The translations under genes were made by a program, and so were the position numbers. A model generated the notes under the pieces. It ran no database searches, was not told the DNA's origin, and saw only the letters and a program-made list of their open reading frames with translations. Source: CBDFKB01 sp965248715 (GTDB taxonomy: Bacteria > Pseudomonadota > Alphaproteobacteria > Rhizobiales > Rhizobiaceae). From it: a stretch of 31,864 nt of DNA. Below, one piece after another: positions 7,450-19,816 of the stretch. Position 1 is the first letter of the stretch. Each line of letters begins with the position of its first letter. The stretch spans positions 1-31,864 of the forward strand of contig CBDFKB010000002.1 of the NCBI GenBank assembly GCA_965248715.1. Direction: 5' to 3'.

Positions 7450-8106
7450 ATGAACCATCTCGCCCCCACCTATATATTCAAAGCTTCCGACAAGCCGTCG
7501 CTGGAGCTGCATAAGGTTCCACTGATCGTTGCCAGCGACGATACGGTAAAGGATTATGGCTGCCTGGTTGACGATCCGGATAATTTCGAGATCGAGATCG
7601 TGCGCTGGCCGGCTCAGGGTTGGCGCCCGGTCGACGACGGTACTGGCGATGAAGCCGGCTTCGTCGAAGGCATATTCCACGGTGAGTGGCGCGGCGACAT
7701 TTTGTATGGCACCAATGAAGCGGTCAACGGCAATTATGTTCTTGGATGGTCGACCGACCCGCAACGGGCGGCGGCAGAAACCGCCACTTGTGCGCGTGAC
7801 CAGGTCTTGCTTTGGCACATGAATTATCACCCCGACGGCGGCCAGATGTTTTTTCCACTCGACAAGACCCCGTTTGTGGTGCCGGTGGCGTTGCCCGGCG
7901 ACGATCTTAGGCCGGAAAATGTTGTCGCCTTTTGGTGTGATGGCTCCAGGGGTTTGTATATTCATCCCAACATTTGGCATGAGGGGATTTTCCCGGTTCA
8001 TGACCGGCAACGTTTTTTGGACCGCCAGGGCCGGGTTCATGCGCGGGTCAGCAGCGATATCGGCCAGGAATTTGGCGTCTATTTGTCGGTGCCGCTACGG
8101 TGTTAA
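7450..8106 (+). CDS. Ureidoglycolate lyase (AllA) family cupin protein
   Basis: A 218-residue protein whose C-terminal two thirds follow the ureidoglycolate lyase/hydrolase family. It has a 'HPDGGQMFFPLDKTPFVVPVAL' strand pair at 127-148 and the hallmark 'YIHPNIWHEGIFPV' at 170-183, with cupin-type histidines. AllA releases urea from ureidoglycolate to give glyoxylate at the end of allantoin breakdown. This protein is longer than E. coli AllA (160 residues), with an extra N-terminal part and an insertion around 65-115, so it may act on a related ureido compound. It stands alone on the plus strand and its stop lies 4 bp from the stop of convergent phnN. The nearby nucleobase transporter and deaminase make a role in purine or pyrimidine nitrogen use plausible. 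Confidence 0.75.
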   Translation: MNHLAPTYIFKASDKPSLELHKVPLIVASDDTVKDYGCLVDDPDNFEIEIVRWPAQGWRPVDDGTGDEAGFVEGIFHGEWRGDILYGTNEAVNGNYVLGWSTDPQRAAAETATCARDQVLLWHMNYHPDGGQMFFPLDKTPFVVPVALPGDDLRPENVVAFWCDGSRGLYIHPNIWHEGIFPVHDRQRFLDRQGRVHARVSSDIGQEFGVYLSVPLRC

Positions 8107-8110
8107 GGGA

Positions 8111-8689
8111 TTATACCACCAACCCTTCAATCGCAGCGGTTAGTGCGTTTACGCCTTCTTCTATGCTGCGGTCATTAATGATCGTTGTGTATTTGATATC
8201 GCCGGGTATGACATATTTGCCGCGTTTGAGCCGGACAATGATGTCGTCGGCGTTTTCGCGGCTGCGTTCCGCCAGCCGTTTCGCCAAGAACGGCGCCGGC
8301 GCGGTGACCAAAATGACCCTGACATTGGCAAACCTGGTGCGCGCGTCGCCAATGATGCTGCGTGAGGCGTTGAACACAACCGTGTGGCCGGCGCTAATGT
8401 CATCGAACACGGCGGACGAGATCGAATAGCCTAAGCCGTGCGCGCGCCAGGACAGGGCGCATTTGCCAGGGCGCGATAACGCGGCAAATTCGCTTTCGCT
8501 GATTTCCACATTGTCTTCGAAACGCGGATCGGCAGCGCGGGTGATCGCCCGGCGGGGAAAGCGGATGGTTTGGCGATCGAAAATGCGTGCAGCAGCGCCA
8601 CGCATCAGCGTGTCCTTACCGGCGCCGGACGGACCGACCACCAATATTGCAGTGCCGGGTCCAACCTTGATTTCAGCACCCCTGGTCAC
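8111..8689 (-). CDS. phnN: Ribose 1,5-bisphosphate phosphokinase PhnN
   Basis: A 192-residue P-loop kinase related to guanylate kinase, with 'VVGPSGAGKDTLM' at 18-29; the lysine-aspartate after the glycines is typical of PhnN. 'RRAITRAADP..EDNVEISESEF' follows at 46-68, as in E. coli PhnN. It converts ribose 1,5-bisphosphate to PRPP, the last step in recycling the ribose moiety during carbon-phosphorus lyase degradation of phosphonates. The start codon is GTG, 6 bp after the phnM stop, consistent with one operon. It ends only 4 bp from the convergent AllA-family gene. Confidence 0.9.
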   Translation of the reverse strand: MTRGAEIKVGPGTAILVVGPSGAGKDTLMRGAAARIFDRQTIRFPRRAITRAADPRFEDNVEISESEFAALSRPGKCALSWRAHGLGYSISSAVFDDISAGHTVVFNASRSIIGDARTRFANVRVILVTAPAPFLAKRLAERSRENADDIIVRLKRGKYVIPGDIKYTTIINDRSIEEGVNALTAAIEGLVV

Positions 8690-8695
8690 AATCGT

Positions 8696-9832
8696 TCAGG
8701 CGACCCGCTCGCCACCGCGCCACACGGTGCTAACCACCGGCATATCGCCAAGGTCGCGCACCCGCACCAGATCGGCGCGGCGGCCAACTTCGATGCGGCC
8801 GCGGTCGTCAAGGCCAACCGTTTTGGCGGGGTTGTCGGTCACTAGCGCGATCGCCGCCGGCAAATCCATGCCGTCGATCTCGCTCGCCAGCACGAAAGGC
8901 GCCTGAATCAGGCTGATCGGCACATAGTCCGACGACAAAACGTCGAGGGTGGCGGCGGCGGCAAGATCGCGGGCGGAAAGGTTGCCGGAATGGGAACTGC
9001 CGCGCACCACGTTGGGCGCCCCCATCAATACGCTCATGCCGTTTTCGTGGCTGGATTTGGCCGCTTCCACTGTGGTCGGAAATTCGGCTAGCCGCACCCC
9101 CTTGGCCACCGCATCCTCCACATGTTCGAGCGTCGCGTCGTCATGGCTAGCCAAGGTGATATTCATTTCACGGCAAAGGTTGGCGATCGTATCGCGATTG
9201 GTGCTCGAGTTTTGCTCAGATTCGTTAATCCGGTGATCAACAAAATTATTGAATTCCTCGTCGCTCATGCCACCTTTGGTTTTGTAAAATAAAATATACT
9301 GGTCCATGATCTGGAACTGACGCTGGCCTGGGGAATGATCCATCATTGAGGCAAGTCGTACCGGTTCACCGGCGGTAAAACTGGCAAATTCGCTCAAGAG
9401 GTTGGAACTGGAAACCTCACAGCGCAGATGGGCGAAATGTTCGGCACGCAGGCGTTGTTCCGATTGTGCCCGTGTCACCGCTTGCGCCAGCTCGATCGCT
9501 TCGCCGACCTTAAGATCATTTCCTAAAACCGTGCCGAGGCGAAAACAGTCGAATACCGTGGTGATGCCGGAGCTGGCGATCTGGGCATCATAGGCCTGAA
9601 TTGCCGAGATTTGGTCCCAACGCACCCCCGGGCGCGGTACATAGTGAGATTCCAGATGATCGGTGTGCAGTTCCACCAGCCCCGGGATCAGGCAGTCGCC
9701 GCCAAGATCATCGCCGACAGCGCTCGACCGATCGTCGATTTCAGCGATCTTGCCGTCGCGGACCACTACAGTGCCGTGGATTTCCCGGTCGGGCAGGATA
9801 ATGCGCGCATTGCTGAGCACGGTCTCGGTCAT
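8696..9832 (-). CDS. phnM: Alpha-D-ribose 1-methylphosphonate 5-triphosphate diphosphatase PhnM
   Basis: A 378-residue amidohydrolase-superfamily enzyme. The metal site 'GLVELHTDHLESHYVPRPGV' at 51-70 (H56, H59) is diagnostic of PhnM. Further metal-ligand regions are 'LASHDDAT' and the C-terminal 'GRRADLVRV' typical of amidohydrolases. The enzyme removes pyrophosphate from the triphosphate formed by PhnI/G/H/L, giving the 5-phosphate substrate of PhnJ. It sits in a three-gene run with the DUF1045 gene upstream (7 bp) and phnN downstream (6 bp). The C-P lyase core genes (phnGHIJK) are not in the window and presumably lie elsewhere. Confidence 0.93.
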   Translation of the reverse strand: MTETVLSNARIILPDREIHGTVVVRDGKIAEIDDRSSAVGDDLGGDCLIPGLVELHTDHLESHYVPRPGVRWDQISAIQAYDAQIASSGITTVFDCFRLGTVLGNDLKVGEAIELAQAVTRAQSEQRLRAEHFAHLRCEVSSSNLLSEFASFTAGEPVRLASMMDHSPGQRQFQIMDQYILFYKTKGGMSDEEFNNFVDHRINESEQNSSTNRDTIANLCREMNITLASHDDATLEHVEDAVAKGVRLAEFPTTVEAAKSSHENGMSVLMGAPNVVRGSSHSGNLSARDLAAAATLDVLSSDYVPISLIQAPFVLASEIDGMDLPAAIALVTDNPAKTVGLDDRGRIEVGRRADLVRVRDLGDMPVVSTVWRGGERVA

Positions 9833-9839
9833 TATCGCC

Positions 9840-10559
9840 TCATTGATTCGAAGTGGACCCCTTTATCGGACGAAGTCCGGTCAACTTAAAGACATGTTGC
9901 ACGATAAACGGTGCACCATCTTTTTCTTCCGCAAAAATCACAATCTGGTCGACCGTTAACGGCTGGCCAATGTGGTCGGCAAAATGGTGCCGTGCATGTT
10001 TTTCCAGCTTCGGCCGGTCGTCGGTCGGTATCGGCCCGCTTAATGTCATGTGGAAACGGAACTGGTCCAGCACATATGGATAGCCCCATCGGTTGAGCAA
10101 TGTTTGTTGGCGCGGGGTCAGTTTGGCCGGTTGCCGCTTTTCAGTTTCCGCCGCGTTAAGCGGTGCGCGAAACGGTTCGAAGGCGTGAACTAATGCCGTC
10201 TCCAATGCCGCGATACCGGGTTCGGTGCGCTCGGGAACTAGTGCCAGAAACGGTCCAATCCAGCACAGTGCCAAGGCGGCAATCGGTGCGGAGGGAGTTT
10301 CGGCCGCAATCGCCGCCGCAGCGTCGCGCAATTGGCCTTCATCAGTTCCCGGCTTTAAGCGAAACGGTGCTTTCAGGGTAGCGTGAAAGCCGTATTTTGC
10401 TGCCACCGCCGTGCAATCGCCAAGCCATGGATGATGGCTTGCCAAATGCTCGGGTGGCGGCACGGATTGATCCCTGCACGGGTCACGGCCAAGCCATTCA
10501 GTCGCTTTCGCGGTCAATGGATGATCAGGTCCGGGGGTAAAATAGATCGCGTAGCGCAT
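9840..10559 (-). CDS. DUF1045 family 2H phosphoesterase of phosphonate metabolism
   Basis: A 239-residue protein of the DUF1045 family, found next to phnM/phnN in many alphaproteobacteria. Two H-x-T motifs, 'FHATL' (H59) and 'FHMTL' (H170), spaced about 110 residues apart, are the catalytic signature of 2H (ligT-like) phosphoesterases. By position it probably acts on a cyclic ribose phosphate made by C-P lyase, a job done in E. coli by PhnP, which is unrelated; this is inference from context. It is the first gene of the DUF1045-phnM-phnN run, and the stretch upstream holds a hairpin that ends the previous transcription unit. Confidence 0.82.
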   Translation of the reverse strand: MRYAIYFTPGPDHPLTAKATEWLGRDPCRDQSVPPPEHLASHHPWLGDCTAVAAKYGFHATLKAPFRLKPGTDEGQLRDAAAAIAAETPSAPIAALALCWIGPFLALVPERTEPGIAALETALVHAFEPFRAPLNAAETEKRQPAKLTPRQQTLLNRWGYPYVLDQFRFHMTLSGPIPTDDRPKLEKHARHHFADHIGQPLTVDQIVIFAEEKDGAPFIVQHVFKLTGLRPIKGSTSNQ

Positions 10560-10626
10560 GGGACGGGTTTACCAAAATCGCCCGAACATAACAGCGCCCG
10601 TTCAAGGCGGCAGGGGCTATCATAAC

Positions 10627-10652
10627 AGAGGAACTCAATATCGAGTGCCTCT
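10627..10652 (-). terminator. Possible terminator hairpin after the deaminase gene
   Basis: Ten-base arms agaggaactc and gagtgcctct, complementary with one mismatch, surround a six-base loop just after the deaminase stop. No U-run follows on the minus strand, so this is at best a weak or Rho-assisted terminator, or part of a regulatory leader for the phn genes. Confidence 0.35.
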
Positions 10653-10656
10653 GGTA

Positions 10657-11109
10657 TCATTCGTCTTCAGCAATGTCCTCGGCCCACAATTCAGGTTTTT
10701 CGGTGATAAAGCGCTGCATGAGCTCGATGCACTTTGCATCATCTGCCAGGATCACCTCGACGCCGCGCTCGGCTAGAAATTCTTCATTGCCGCCGAAATT
10801 GACATTCTCGCCGACCACCACCCGGCGAATGCCGAACTGCACGATGGTGCCGGAACACATCATACAGGGCGACAGGGAAGTATAAAGCGTCATGCCGCGA
10901 TAATTTTTTTGCCTGCCGGCCTTGCGCAGGCAATCCATTTCACCATGGGCAATCGGATCACCGCCTTGGACCCGCTGGTTGCGACCCTTGGCGATCATCT
11001 CGTCGCCCTTGGCGAGAACCGAACCGATTGGGCAGCCGCCCTCCTCGAAGCCAGCTTTCGCCTCGTCATAGGCAATTCGCAGAAATTTCCGATCGGTATC
11101 GGTCAGCAT
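10657..11109 (-). CDS. Cytosine deaminase-like nucleobase deaminase (yeast Fcy1 type)
   Basis: A 150-residue zinc deaminase of the CDA superfamily. Zinc ligands are visible in 'HGEMDC' (H55, with E57 as proton shuttle) and 'PCMMC' (C82, C85). Similarity extends over the full length to yeast cytosine deaminase, including 'GGCPIGSVL' near the start, 'LYTSLSPC', 'VVGENVNFGG' and a C-terminal 'PELWAEDI' like the yeast lid helix. The likely reaction is cytosine to uracil in the cytoplasm; it is not related to the E. coli CodA amidohydrolase. It is the last gene of the BMP/ABC transporter operon, 16 bp after the second permease, which suggests that the transporter brings in cytosine or a related nucleobase or nucleoside. 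Substrate preference between cytosine, guanine and related bases needs assay. Confidence 0.85.
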   Translation of the reverse strand: MLTDTDRKFLRIAYDEAKAGFEEGGCPIGSVLAKGDEMIAKGRNQRVQGGDPIAHGEMDCLRKAGRQKNYRGMTLYTSLSPCMMCSGTIVQFGIRRVVVGENVNFGGNEEFLAERGVEVILADDAKCIELMQRFITEKPELWAEDIAEDE

Positions 11110-11125
11110 CTCGACTTCCTTTGCA

Positions 11126-12073
11126 TTACACCCGCTCGCCGCGACGGAACGGCACCAGCAGCGCCTTGGGATAACGGGTCCTACGCGCGATCACAATCAT
11201 AGCCACGATCGACATGACGTAAGGCATCATCAAAAAGAATTGGTAGGGAATGAACGCGCCGGCCGACTGCTGGACACGCACTTGTAGCGCCTCCAGGCCC
11301 GCGAAGATTAACGCGCCGATCAGCGCTTTGCCCGGTTGCCAAGATGCGAAAATGACTAGCGCCACACAAATCCATCCACGGCCATTGATCATGCCAAAAT
11401 AAAACGCATCGAACCACGACATGGTGATGAAGGCACCGCCAACCGCCATCAACGCGCTGCCGACCATCACCGCGCCGGTGCGTACTGCCAGCACGTTGAT
11501 GCCCTGGGCTTCGACTGCAACCGGGTTTTCGCCTGACATGCGCACCGCCAGACCGACCGGGGTGCGGTACAGCACATACCAAACTATCGGCACGCAAATT
11601 AGCGCCAGATAGGTCAGCGCAGACTGGGTAAACAGCGCCTCGCCTATGATCGGTAATTCGGACAGGAACGGGATCGGCAGTTCGTCGAACGGTATGATCT
11701 TTGGCGGCGTGGTCGCCGATGGTAGCAACATGCGGTAGACGAAATAACTCAGCGACGAGGCAAATAGCGTGATGCCGATGCCGGTAACGTGCTGCGACAG
11801 GCCGAGATGAACGGTAAAAATCGCGTGCAACAGGCCAAACATGGCACCGACAAAAGCGGCAAATATCACTCCGTCCCACAACCCGCCACCTTGATAGACC
11901 CACATCCAGCCGGCCATGGCGCCGACCGTCATGATGCCCTCAATGCCGAGATTGAGTACGCCAGCGCGCTCGCAAATTAATTCCCCCAAAGTGCCGAAGA
12001 TCAGCGGGCTGACAATGCGGATGGTGGCGGCCCAAAATCCGGCGGTGAGCAGGATTTCAAACAGGTCGCTCAC
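11126..12073 (-). CDS. BMP-family nucleoside/nucleobase ABC transporter permease (second)
   Basis: A 315-residue inner-membrane permease of the BPD_transp_2 family (NupQ/YufQ type) with about nine hydrophobic spans. It includes 'FGTLGELICERAGVLNLGIEGIM' near residues 20-42, which is diagnostic of this subfamily, and 'GENPVAVEAQGINV' in the cytoplasmic loop. It forms the transmembrane channel with the other permease. The start was set at GTG 12073, giving 'SDLFEILLTAGFW' and a 4-bp GTGA overlap with the preceding stop; an ATG at 12115 would overlap the previous gene by 46 bp. Export of nucleosides is unlikely because a BMP binding protein is in the operon. Confidence 0.9.
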   Translation of the reverse strand: MSDLFEILLTAGFWAATIRIVSPLIFGTLGELICERAGVLNLGIEGIMTVGAMAGWMWVYQGGGLWDGVIFAAFVGAMFGLLHAIFTVHLGLSQHVTGIGITLFASSLSYFVYRMLLPSATTPPKIIPFDELPIPFLSELPIIGEALFTQSALTYLALICVPIVWYVLYRTPVGLAVRMSGENPVAVEAQGINVLAVRTGAVMVGSALMAVGGAFITMSWFDAFYFGMINGRGWICVALVIFASWQPGKALIGALIFAGLEALQVRVQQSAGAFIPYQFFLMMPYVMSIVAMIVIARRTRYPKALLVPFRRGERV

Positions 12074-13125
12074 GACCGCCACCTGATGCGGTATTGGCTC
12101 AGCATCACGCTGCACAATACCGCCAGCACCGACACGCCCACCAACACGTCGGCAACATAAGTCGGGATATTGATGCCACGGCTCATGGCGTCAGCGCCAA
12201 CATAAACCGCGGACAAAAAGATCGCCGAAGGAATGACCGCAAGCGGGTTGAGTTGCGCCAACATGGCGACCGCGATGCCGGTATAGCCAAATCCCGGCGA
12301 CAGATCGAGGGTCAAATAACCCTTCAAGCCGGCGGTCTCGCTGACCCCAGCCATGCCGGCAAGGCCGCCGGAGATCAACGCGGTTATGATCACGGTGCGA
12401 TTGACATTGATACCGGCGAATTCGGCCGCTTTGGCATTGTAGCCGACCGCGCGGATTTCATAGCCAAGCACGCTAAAGCGCATCAGCGCCCATAATAGTA
12501 CCGCCATGATCAGCGCGACGATTAAGCCAAGATGCAGCCGTCCCTTGGCCAAAAGGGCCGGTAAAACCCCATTGTCGATGATCGAGGCGGCTTGCGGCCA
12601 ACCGAGCGACATCGGGTCCTTCCACGGCCCTTCGATCAAATAACTGACTGTCAGCAGCACGATGAAATTGAGCAACAAGGTGGTGACCACCTCATCGACT
12701 TTTAGATGGGTTTTCAACAATACCGGCACGATCAATAGCGCGCCACCAGCGATAGCTCCGGCGACCAGCAGGAACGGGATCATCAGCACCGGCGGCAGAT
12801 CGATGATGCCGGTACCGAAGAAGGTCGCGGCCAGCGCGCCGGCATAAAGTTGGCCCTCGGCGCCGATATTGTAGAACTTGGCGCGAAAGGCGATTGCCAC
12901 CGCCAGACCGGTAAATATCAGCGGGATCGAGCGGGTCAGGGTCTCGTTGATGGCAAAATTGGAGCCGAATGCACCCTTGATCAGCAATCCATAAGCTTGC
13001 GGGATCGATTGCCCGGTCCAGGCGATCAATACCGAGCAAAGCGCAAATGACGCAAGGATCGCCCATACCGGAGCCAATCCGGCGCGTAGCATGGAGACCG
13101 ATTGTCGTGGCTCGATGATCATCAT
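12070..13125 (-). CDS. BMP-family nucleoside/nucleobase ABC transporter permease (first)
   Basis: A 351-residue permease of the BPD_transp_2 family (NupP/YufP type) with about ten membrane spans. Markers are 'NETLTRSIPLIFTGLAVAIAFRAKFYNIGAEGQL' in the first third and 'AVGYNAKAAEFAGINV' in the cytoplasmic loop, both usual for the first permease of these systems. Its ATG overlaps the ATPase stop by four bases and its own stop overlaps the GTG of the next permease, so the three genes are translationally coupled. Confidence 0.92.
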   Translation of the reverse strand: MMIIEPRQSVSMLRAGLAPVWAILASFALCSVLIAWTGQSIPQAYGLLIKGAFGSNFAINETLTRSIPLIFTGLAVAIAFRAKFYNIGAEGQLYAGALAATFFGTGIIDLPPVLMIPFLLVAGAIAGGALLIVPVLLKTHLKVDEVVTTLLLNFIVLLTVSYLIEGPWKDPMSLGWPQAASIIDNGVLPALLAKGRLHLGLIVALIMAVLLWALMRFSVLGYEIRAVGYNAKAAEFAGINVNRTVIITALISGGLAGMAGVSETAGLKGYLTLDLSPGFGYTGIAVAMLAQLNPLAVIPSAIFLSAVYVGADAMSRGINIPTYVADVLVGVSVLAVLCSVMLSQYRIRWRS

Positions 13126-14648
13126 GCGACCTTCGCTTCTGCTTCATGGCCGGCCATCATCAAGCCGATTTCGGTAACCGAGCGCTTGGAGGTAGCTAAT
13201 GCCGGGCTCAGTTGACCATGGAACATGACCGCGATGCGGTCAGAAAGTGCCATCAATTCATCAAGGTCTTCGGAGATCAGCATGATTGCTGCGCCGTTGC
13301 GGCGTGCATCCAGCAAACGGCCCTGCACATAGGCGATCGCGCCCTCATCCAGGCCGCGCACCGGCTGGTTGGCGAGGATGAAATTCGGATTGGCAGATAG
13401 CGCCCGCGCGAGAATCAACTTTTGCAGATTGCCGCCGGACAATAATTTGGTCTCGGCCTGCGGCCCTTCACACCGAACGTCGAATTCCTCGATCAGCTTT
13501 TCGGCGCGCGCGGTCGCCGCCGATCGGTCAATGATCAATCCGTAGTGAGAAATCTCCGCGCAACGCAGATCCTCGGAGATCAGGTTCTCCCAAATATCCA
13601 TGTCACCAACCATGCCCCGGGCGTGGCGATCTTCGGGAATTCGGCCGACCCCGCTTGCGACAATCGCCCTCGGGTTGCCGGCGGCAAGCGGTGCGTCGTT
13701 CAGTGTGATCTGGCCGCTAAAGTCTCTCCTTAGGCCACACAAAATATCGGCAAGCGTCGACTGGCCATTGCCGGCAACCCCGGCAATACCGACAATTTCA
13801 TGGGCGTTGATGGTTAGTTCGACTTGTTTAAGTGCGGTGGCACCACTGCCGGCGGTCGATAGCCCGGCGATCTCCAGGGCCGGGTCGCCGGCCGTAATCG
13901 CGGTCAGTTTCGGCCGCACCACGATCTGACCGACCATCAGTTCAGCCAATTGCTCGCGGCTGGCGTCTGCGGTTTCGCGGGTGCCGACGATCTCGCCACG
14001 GCGCAACACCGCGATGCGGTCGCTGACCGCAAGGATCTCATGCAGTTTGTGGGAGATGAAGATGACCGCGAGACCTCTTTCGGTAACCGAGCGCAAAGTC
14101 AAAAACAATTGTTCGGATTCTTGCGGGGTCAGCACCGCGGTCGGTTCGTCGAGGATCAAAATGCGGGCTTCGCGGTATAGCGCCTTGAGGATTTCTACCC
14201 GCTGGCGTTCGCCGACCGAAAGCTCAGAGATCATCGCATCCGGGTCGACGTTCAGGCCATAATCAGCCATCAATTGCGCCAGTTTTTGCCGCGCCGCACC
14301 TTTGTCTTGGCGCCACGACCACAGGCTTTGGGTGCCCAAGATGATGTTCTCCAGGACACTCAGATTGTCGGCGAGGGTAAAGTGCTGATGCACCATGCCA
14401 ACCCCGGCCTCGATCGCGGCCTGGGTCGAGCCGGGGGTCAACGGATTGCCATCGACCAACACCGCACCCTCGTCAGCCCGGTAATGGCCAAACAAGATGT
14501 TCATCAAGGTGGTCTTGCCGGCACCGTTTTCGCCGAGCAGGGCGAGAATTTCGCCCCGCCGCAGGGTCAACGACACTTGATTGTTGGCAATCAGGGTTCC
14601 AAAGCGCTTGGTGACGCCTTTAAACTCCAACACCGTGGGCGCGGACAT
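13122..14648 (-). CDS. BMP-family ABC transporter ATPase, two nucleotide-binding domains
   Basis: A 508-residue double ABC ATPase (NupO/YufO type). In the first domain, Walker A 'GENGAGKTT' is at 39-47, signature 'LSVGERQR' at 143-150 and Walker B 'ILILDEPT' at 163-170. The second domain has a divergent Walker A 'GVAGNGQST' at 290-298, which lacks the lysine, a normal 'LLSGGNLQ' signature and a degenerate Walker B 'FILANQPVRGLD'; this asymmetry is usual in sugar and nucleoside importers of the type. It powers uptake through the two permeases. The gene begins 13 bp after the binding-protein gene. Confidence 0.94.
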   Translation of the reverse strand: MSAPTVLEFKGVTKRFGTLIANNQVSLTLRRGEILALLGENGAGKTTLMNILFGHYRADEGAVLVDGNPLTPGSTQAAIEAGVGMVHQHFTLADNLSVLENIILGTQSLWSWRQDKGAARQKLAQLMADYGLNVDPDAMISELSVGERQRVEILKALYREARILILDEPTAVLTPQESEQLFLTLRSVTERGLAVIFISHKLHEILAVSDRIAVLRRGEIVGTRETADASREQLAELMVGQIVVRPKLTAITAGDPALEIAGLSTAGSGATALKQVELTINAHEIVGIAGVAGNGQSTLADILCGLRRDFSGQITLNDAPLAAGNPRAIVASGVGRIPEDRHARGMVGDMDIWENLISEDLRCAEISHYGLIIDRSAATARAEKLIEEFDVRCEGPQAETKLLSGGNLQKLILARALSANPNFILANQPVRGLDEGAIAYVQGRLLDARRNGAAIMLISEDLDELMALSDRIAVMFHGQLSPALATSKRSVTEIGLMMAGHEAEAKVA

Positions 14649-14661
14649 TTCTAGCCACTGC

Positions 14662-15669
14662 TCAGAACGAGGATTTCGGCTCGTTGTCGTTGATCTCGAC
14701 GGTCAAATCGCCGGATAGGATCTTGGCTTTAACATCCTCGACCAAAGCTTTAGCTGCTGCTGGAATGCGGTCTTCGAATTCATAATAAGGGGCGAGACTT
14801 GCTCCGCCCTTTTGCATCATGGTCCATTCCTTGTAATTTTCGGCTGCGAATGTTCCGGCTTTGGTTTGCTCGATGGCATGGGCGATTGCTGCTTCCATGT
14901 GCCATAGCGCCGAGGTGACCACCACGCCGGTGCCGTTTTCTTCCTGGTTCATGTCATTGACGTTACCGAACGCTAGCACACCCTTGTCACGACAGGCATC
15001 AACCACCCCAGCGCGTTCGGCGTACATGATGTCGGCGCCGGCTTCGATCTGGGCGAAGGCGGCTTCCTTGGCCTTGGGCGGATCATACCAGGAGCCGATG
15101 AAGGTCACCTTGTATTGAATATCAGGATTGACCGATTTGGCGCCATTGATGAAGGCGTGGAACAGCCGATTGACCTCGCCAATCGGATAGCCGCCGACCA
15201 TGCCGAGCTTGTTGGTTTTGGTCATCGAGCCGGCGATGATACCCATCAAATAGCAAGGCTCATGAATGTAATTGTCAAACACCGAGAAATTGCTGCCATG
15301 GGGCTCGAACGGATCGCCCATCAAAAATGCAATATCGGGATACTCGTCGGCGACCTTGCGTGCTTCCTTGGAAATGCCAAACGCTTCGCCGACGATCAGC
15401 TTGACGCCGCTTTCGCAATATTCGCGCAACACGCGGATATAGTCAGTGTTAGCGACCTTTTCGGAGAACACATATTCGATATCGCCGCTGGCCTTGGCCG
15501 CTTCCAGGCCCTGGTGCAACCGGGCGTCCCATTTTTGTTGGATCGGTTGGGTGTAGATGCCGGCGACCTTGATCGTGTCTGCGAATGCCGGGGTTATCCC
15601 AATAGTGGTCGATGCGGCGGTGGCGGCCGTGAGTATGCCAAAGGTTCTGCGATTGATCAGTGCGGTCAT
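14662..15669 (-). CDS. BMP-family substrate-binding protein of nucleoside/nucleobase ABC importer
   Basis: A 335-residue basic-membrane-protein-family binding protein. The N-terminus has 'NRRTFGILTAATAAS', a twin-arginine-like signal, and a likely cleavage after 'PAFA'. The mature protein starts 'DTIKVAGIYTQPIQQKWD', as in the alphaproteobacterial BMP subgroup often annotated for purine nucleosides. The ATG has a strong Shine-Dalgarno (gggaggg, 15671-15680 region). It is the first gene of a five-gene unit ending with a nucleobase deaminase. The ligand is inferred from family and context; it could be a nucleoside, a free base or a related heterocycle. Confidence 0.9.
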   Translation of the reverse strand: MTALINRRTFGILTAATAASTTIGITPAFADTIKVAGIYTQPIQQKWDARLHQGLEAAKASGDIEYVFSEKVANTDYIRVLREYCESGVKLIVGEAFGISKEARKVADEYPDIAFLMGDPFEPHGSNFSVFDNYIHEPCYLMGIIAGSMTKTNKLGMVGGYPIGEVNRLFHAFINGAKSVNPDIQYKVTFIGSWYDPPKAKEAAFAQIEAGADIMYAERAGVVDACRDKGVLAFGNVNDMNQEENGTGVVVTSALWHMEAAIAHAIEQTKAGTFAAENYKEWTMMQKGGASLAPYYEFEDRIPAAAKALVEDVKAKILSGDLTVEINDNEPKSSF

Positions 15670-16198
15670 AATTCCCTCCCATTTCTCTCCACAATTTTCA
15701 GGCTAGAACCTTAGAAGGTGTGGCCGGGGCGTCAATCGTATTTTTTAACCTTTTGGTCAAAAATCTCGAAATTGCTGGTTTCCTTGTGAATTATTGACCA
15801 AGCTGGAGATCGGTCCACAGGCAATGCAGCGATCCACCGGCCGGATCGAATGGCGCTCCAGGAGCAATGTTGGAAACCGGTCGGCTGGCCGAAAGCCAAC
15901 AGGTCCGCCACAAGCTCGGCGCGGCCGCAGTAAAACAGGTCAACGAATATGCCAATGCGGAAATGGCCGGCACTGGGCGCCGTATTGCGCCGGGGCATAT
16001 TTGATCGATTTTCCCAACACGAACTGCCGCCAGATATTACGCCTATTTGCGGCACCCAATTGTATGCCCTAAATAATTTGTTTCCGGCCTTCCCCTTCCC
16101 GCGCCTTTCCCCTAGAACGCCGCTTCAGCCAAGCTATTGAACCTTCCGCGATTCCGGGCTCCGCCGCCTAGGGATTGCGCGCGAACTGGAACCCGCAT
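15670..16198. other. Intergenic region between the BMP operon and carB
   Basis: It holds the promoter side of the minus-strand BMP operon and the leader of plus-strand carB. There are protein-like stretches on the minus strand (for example 'PFDPAGGSLHCLW' around 15800-15850) in more than one frame, which may be a decayed gene, but no family could be named. carA is not here. No clear terminator or repeat was found. Confidence 0.4.
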
Positions 16199-19615
<3,417 letters not shown>

Positions 19616-19816
19616 TCAGCAAACGCCGGTCGGTACACAATCGACGGGTTGCGTCCGGTTTCAATACGGGTAACGGTGGCATTTTGAATTCGCAACCTGC
19701 GTCGCTGGCGGGTATTCACCAGGTCGAATTAGCGCTGGTAACGCAGCCATTTGCTGCGTGCGCAGTTGGATAGTGAATAACCGGCGAAGCACTAAAGCGG
19801 AATGGGAAGGAATGAA

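Noticed and set aside
12071..12115. ATG start at 12115 for the second BMP permease
   Set aside because: It would overlap the preceding gene by 46 bp and add non-conserved residues; GTG 12073 gives the usual N-terminus and a 4-bp overlap.
15790..16060. Possible decayed gene on the minus strand upstream of carB
   Set aside because: Protein-like fragments appear in different frames ('GGSLHCLW'), but no family could be assigned and no single frame is long enough.
19741..19759. Hairpin acgcagc/gctgcgt between carB and greA as a terminator
   Set aside because: The seven-base stem is perfect but no T-run follows and it is only about 60 bp before greA; it could equally be chance.
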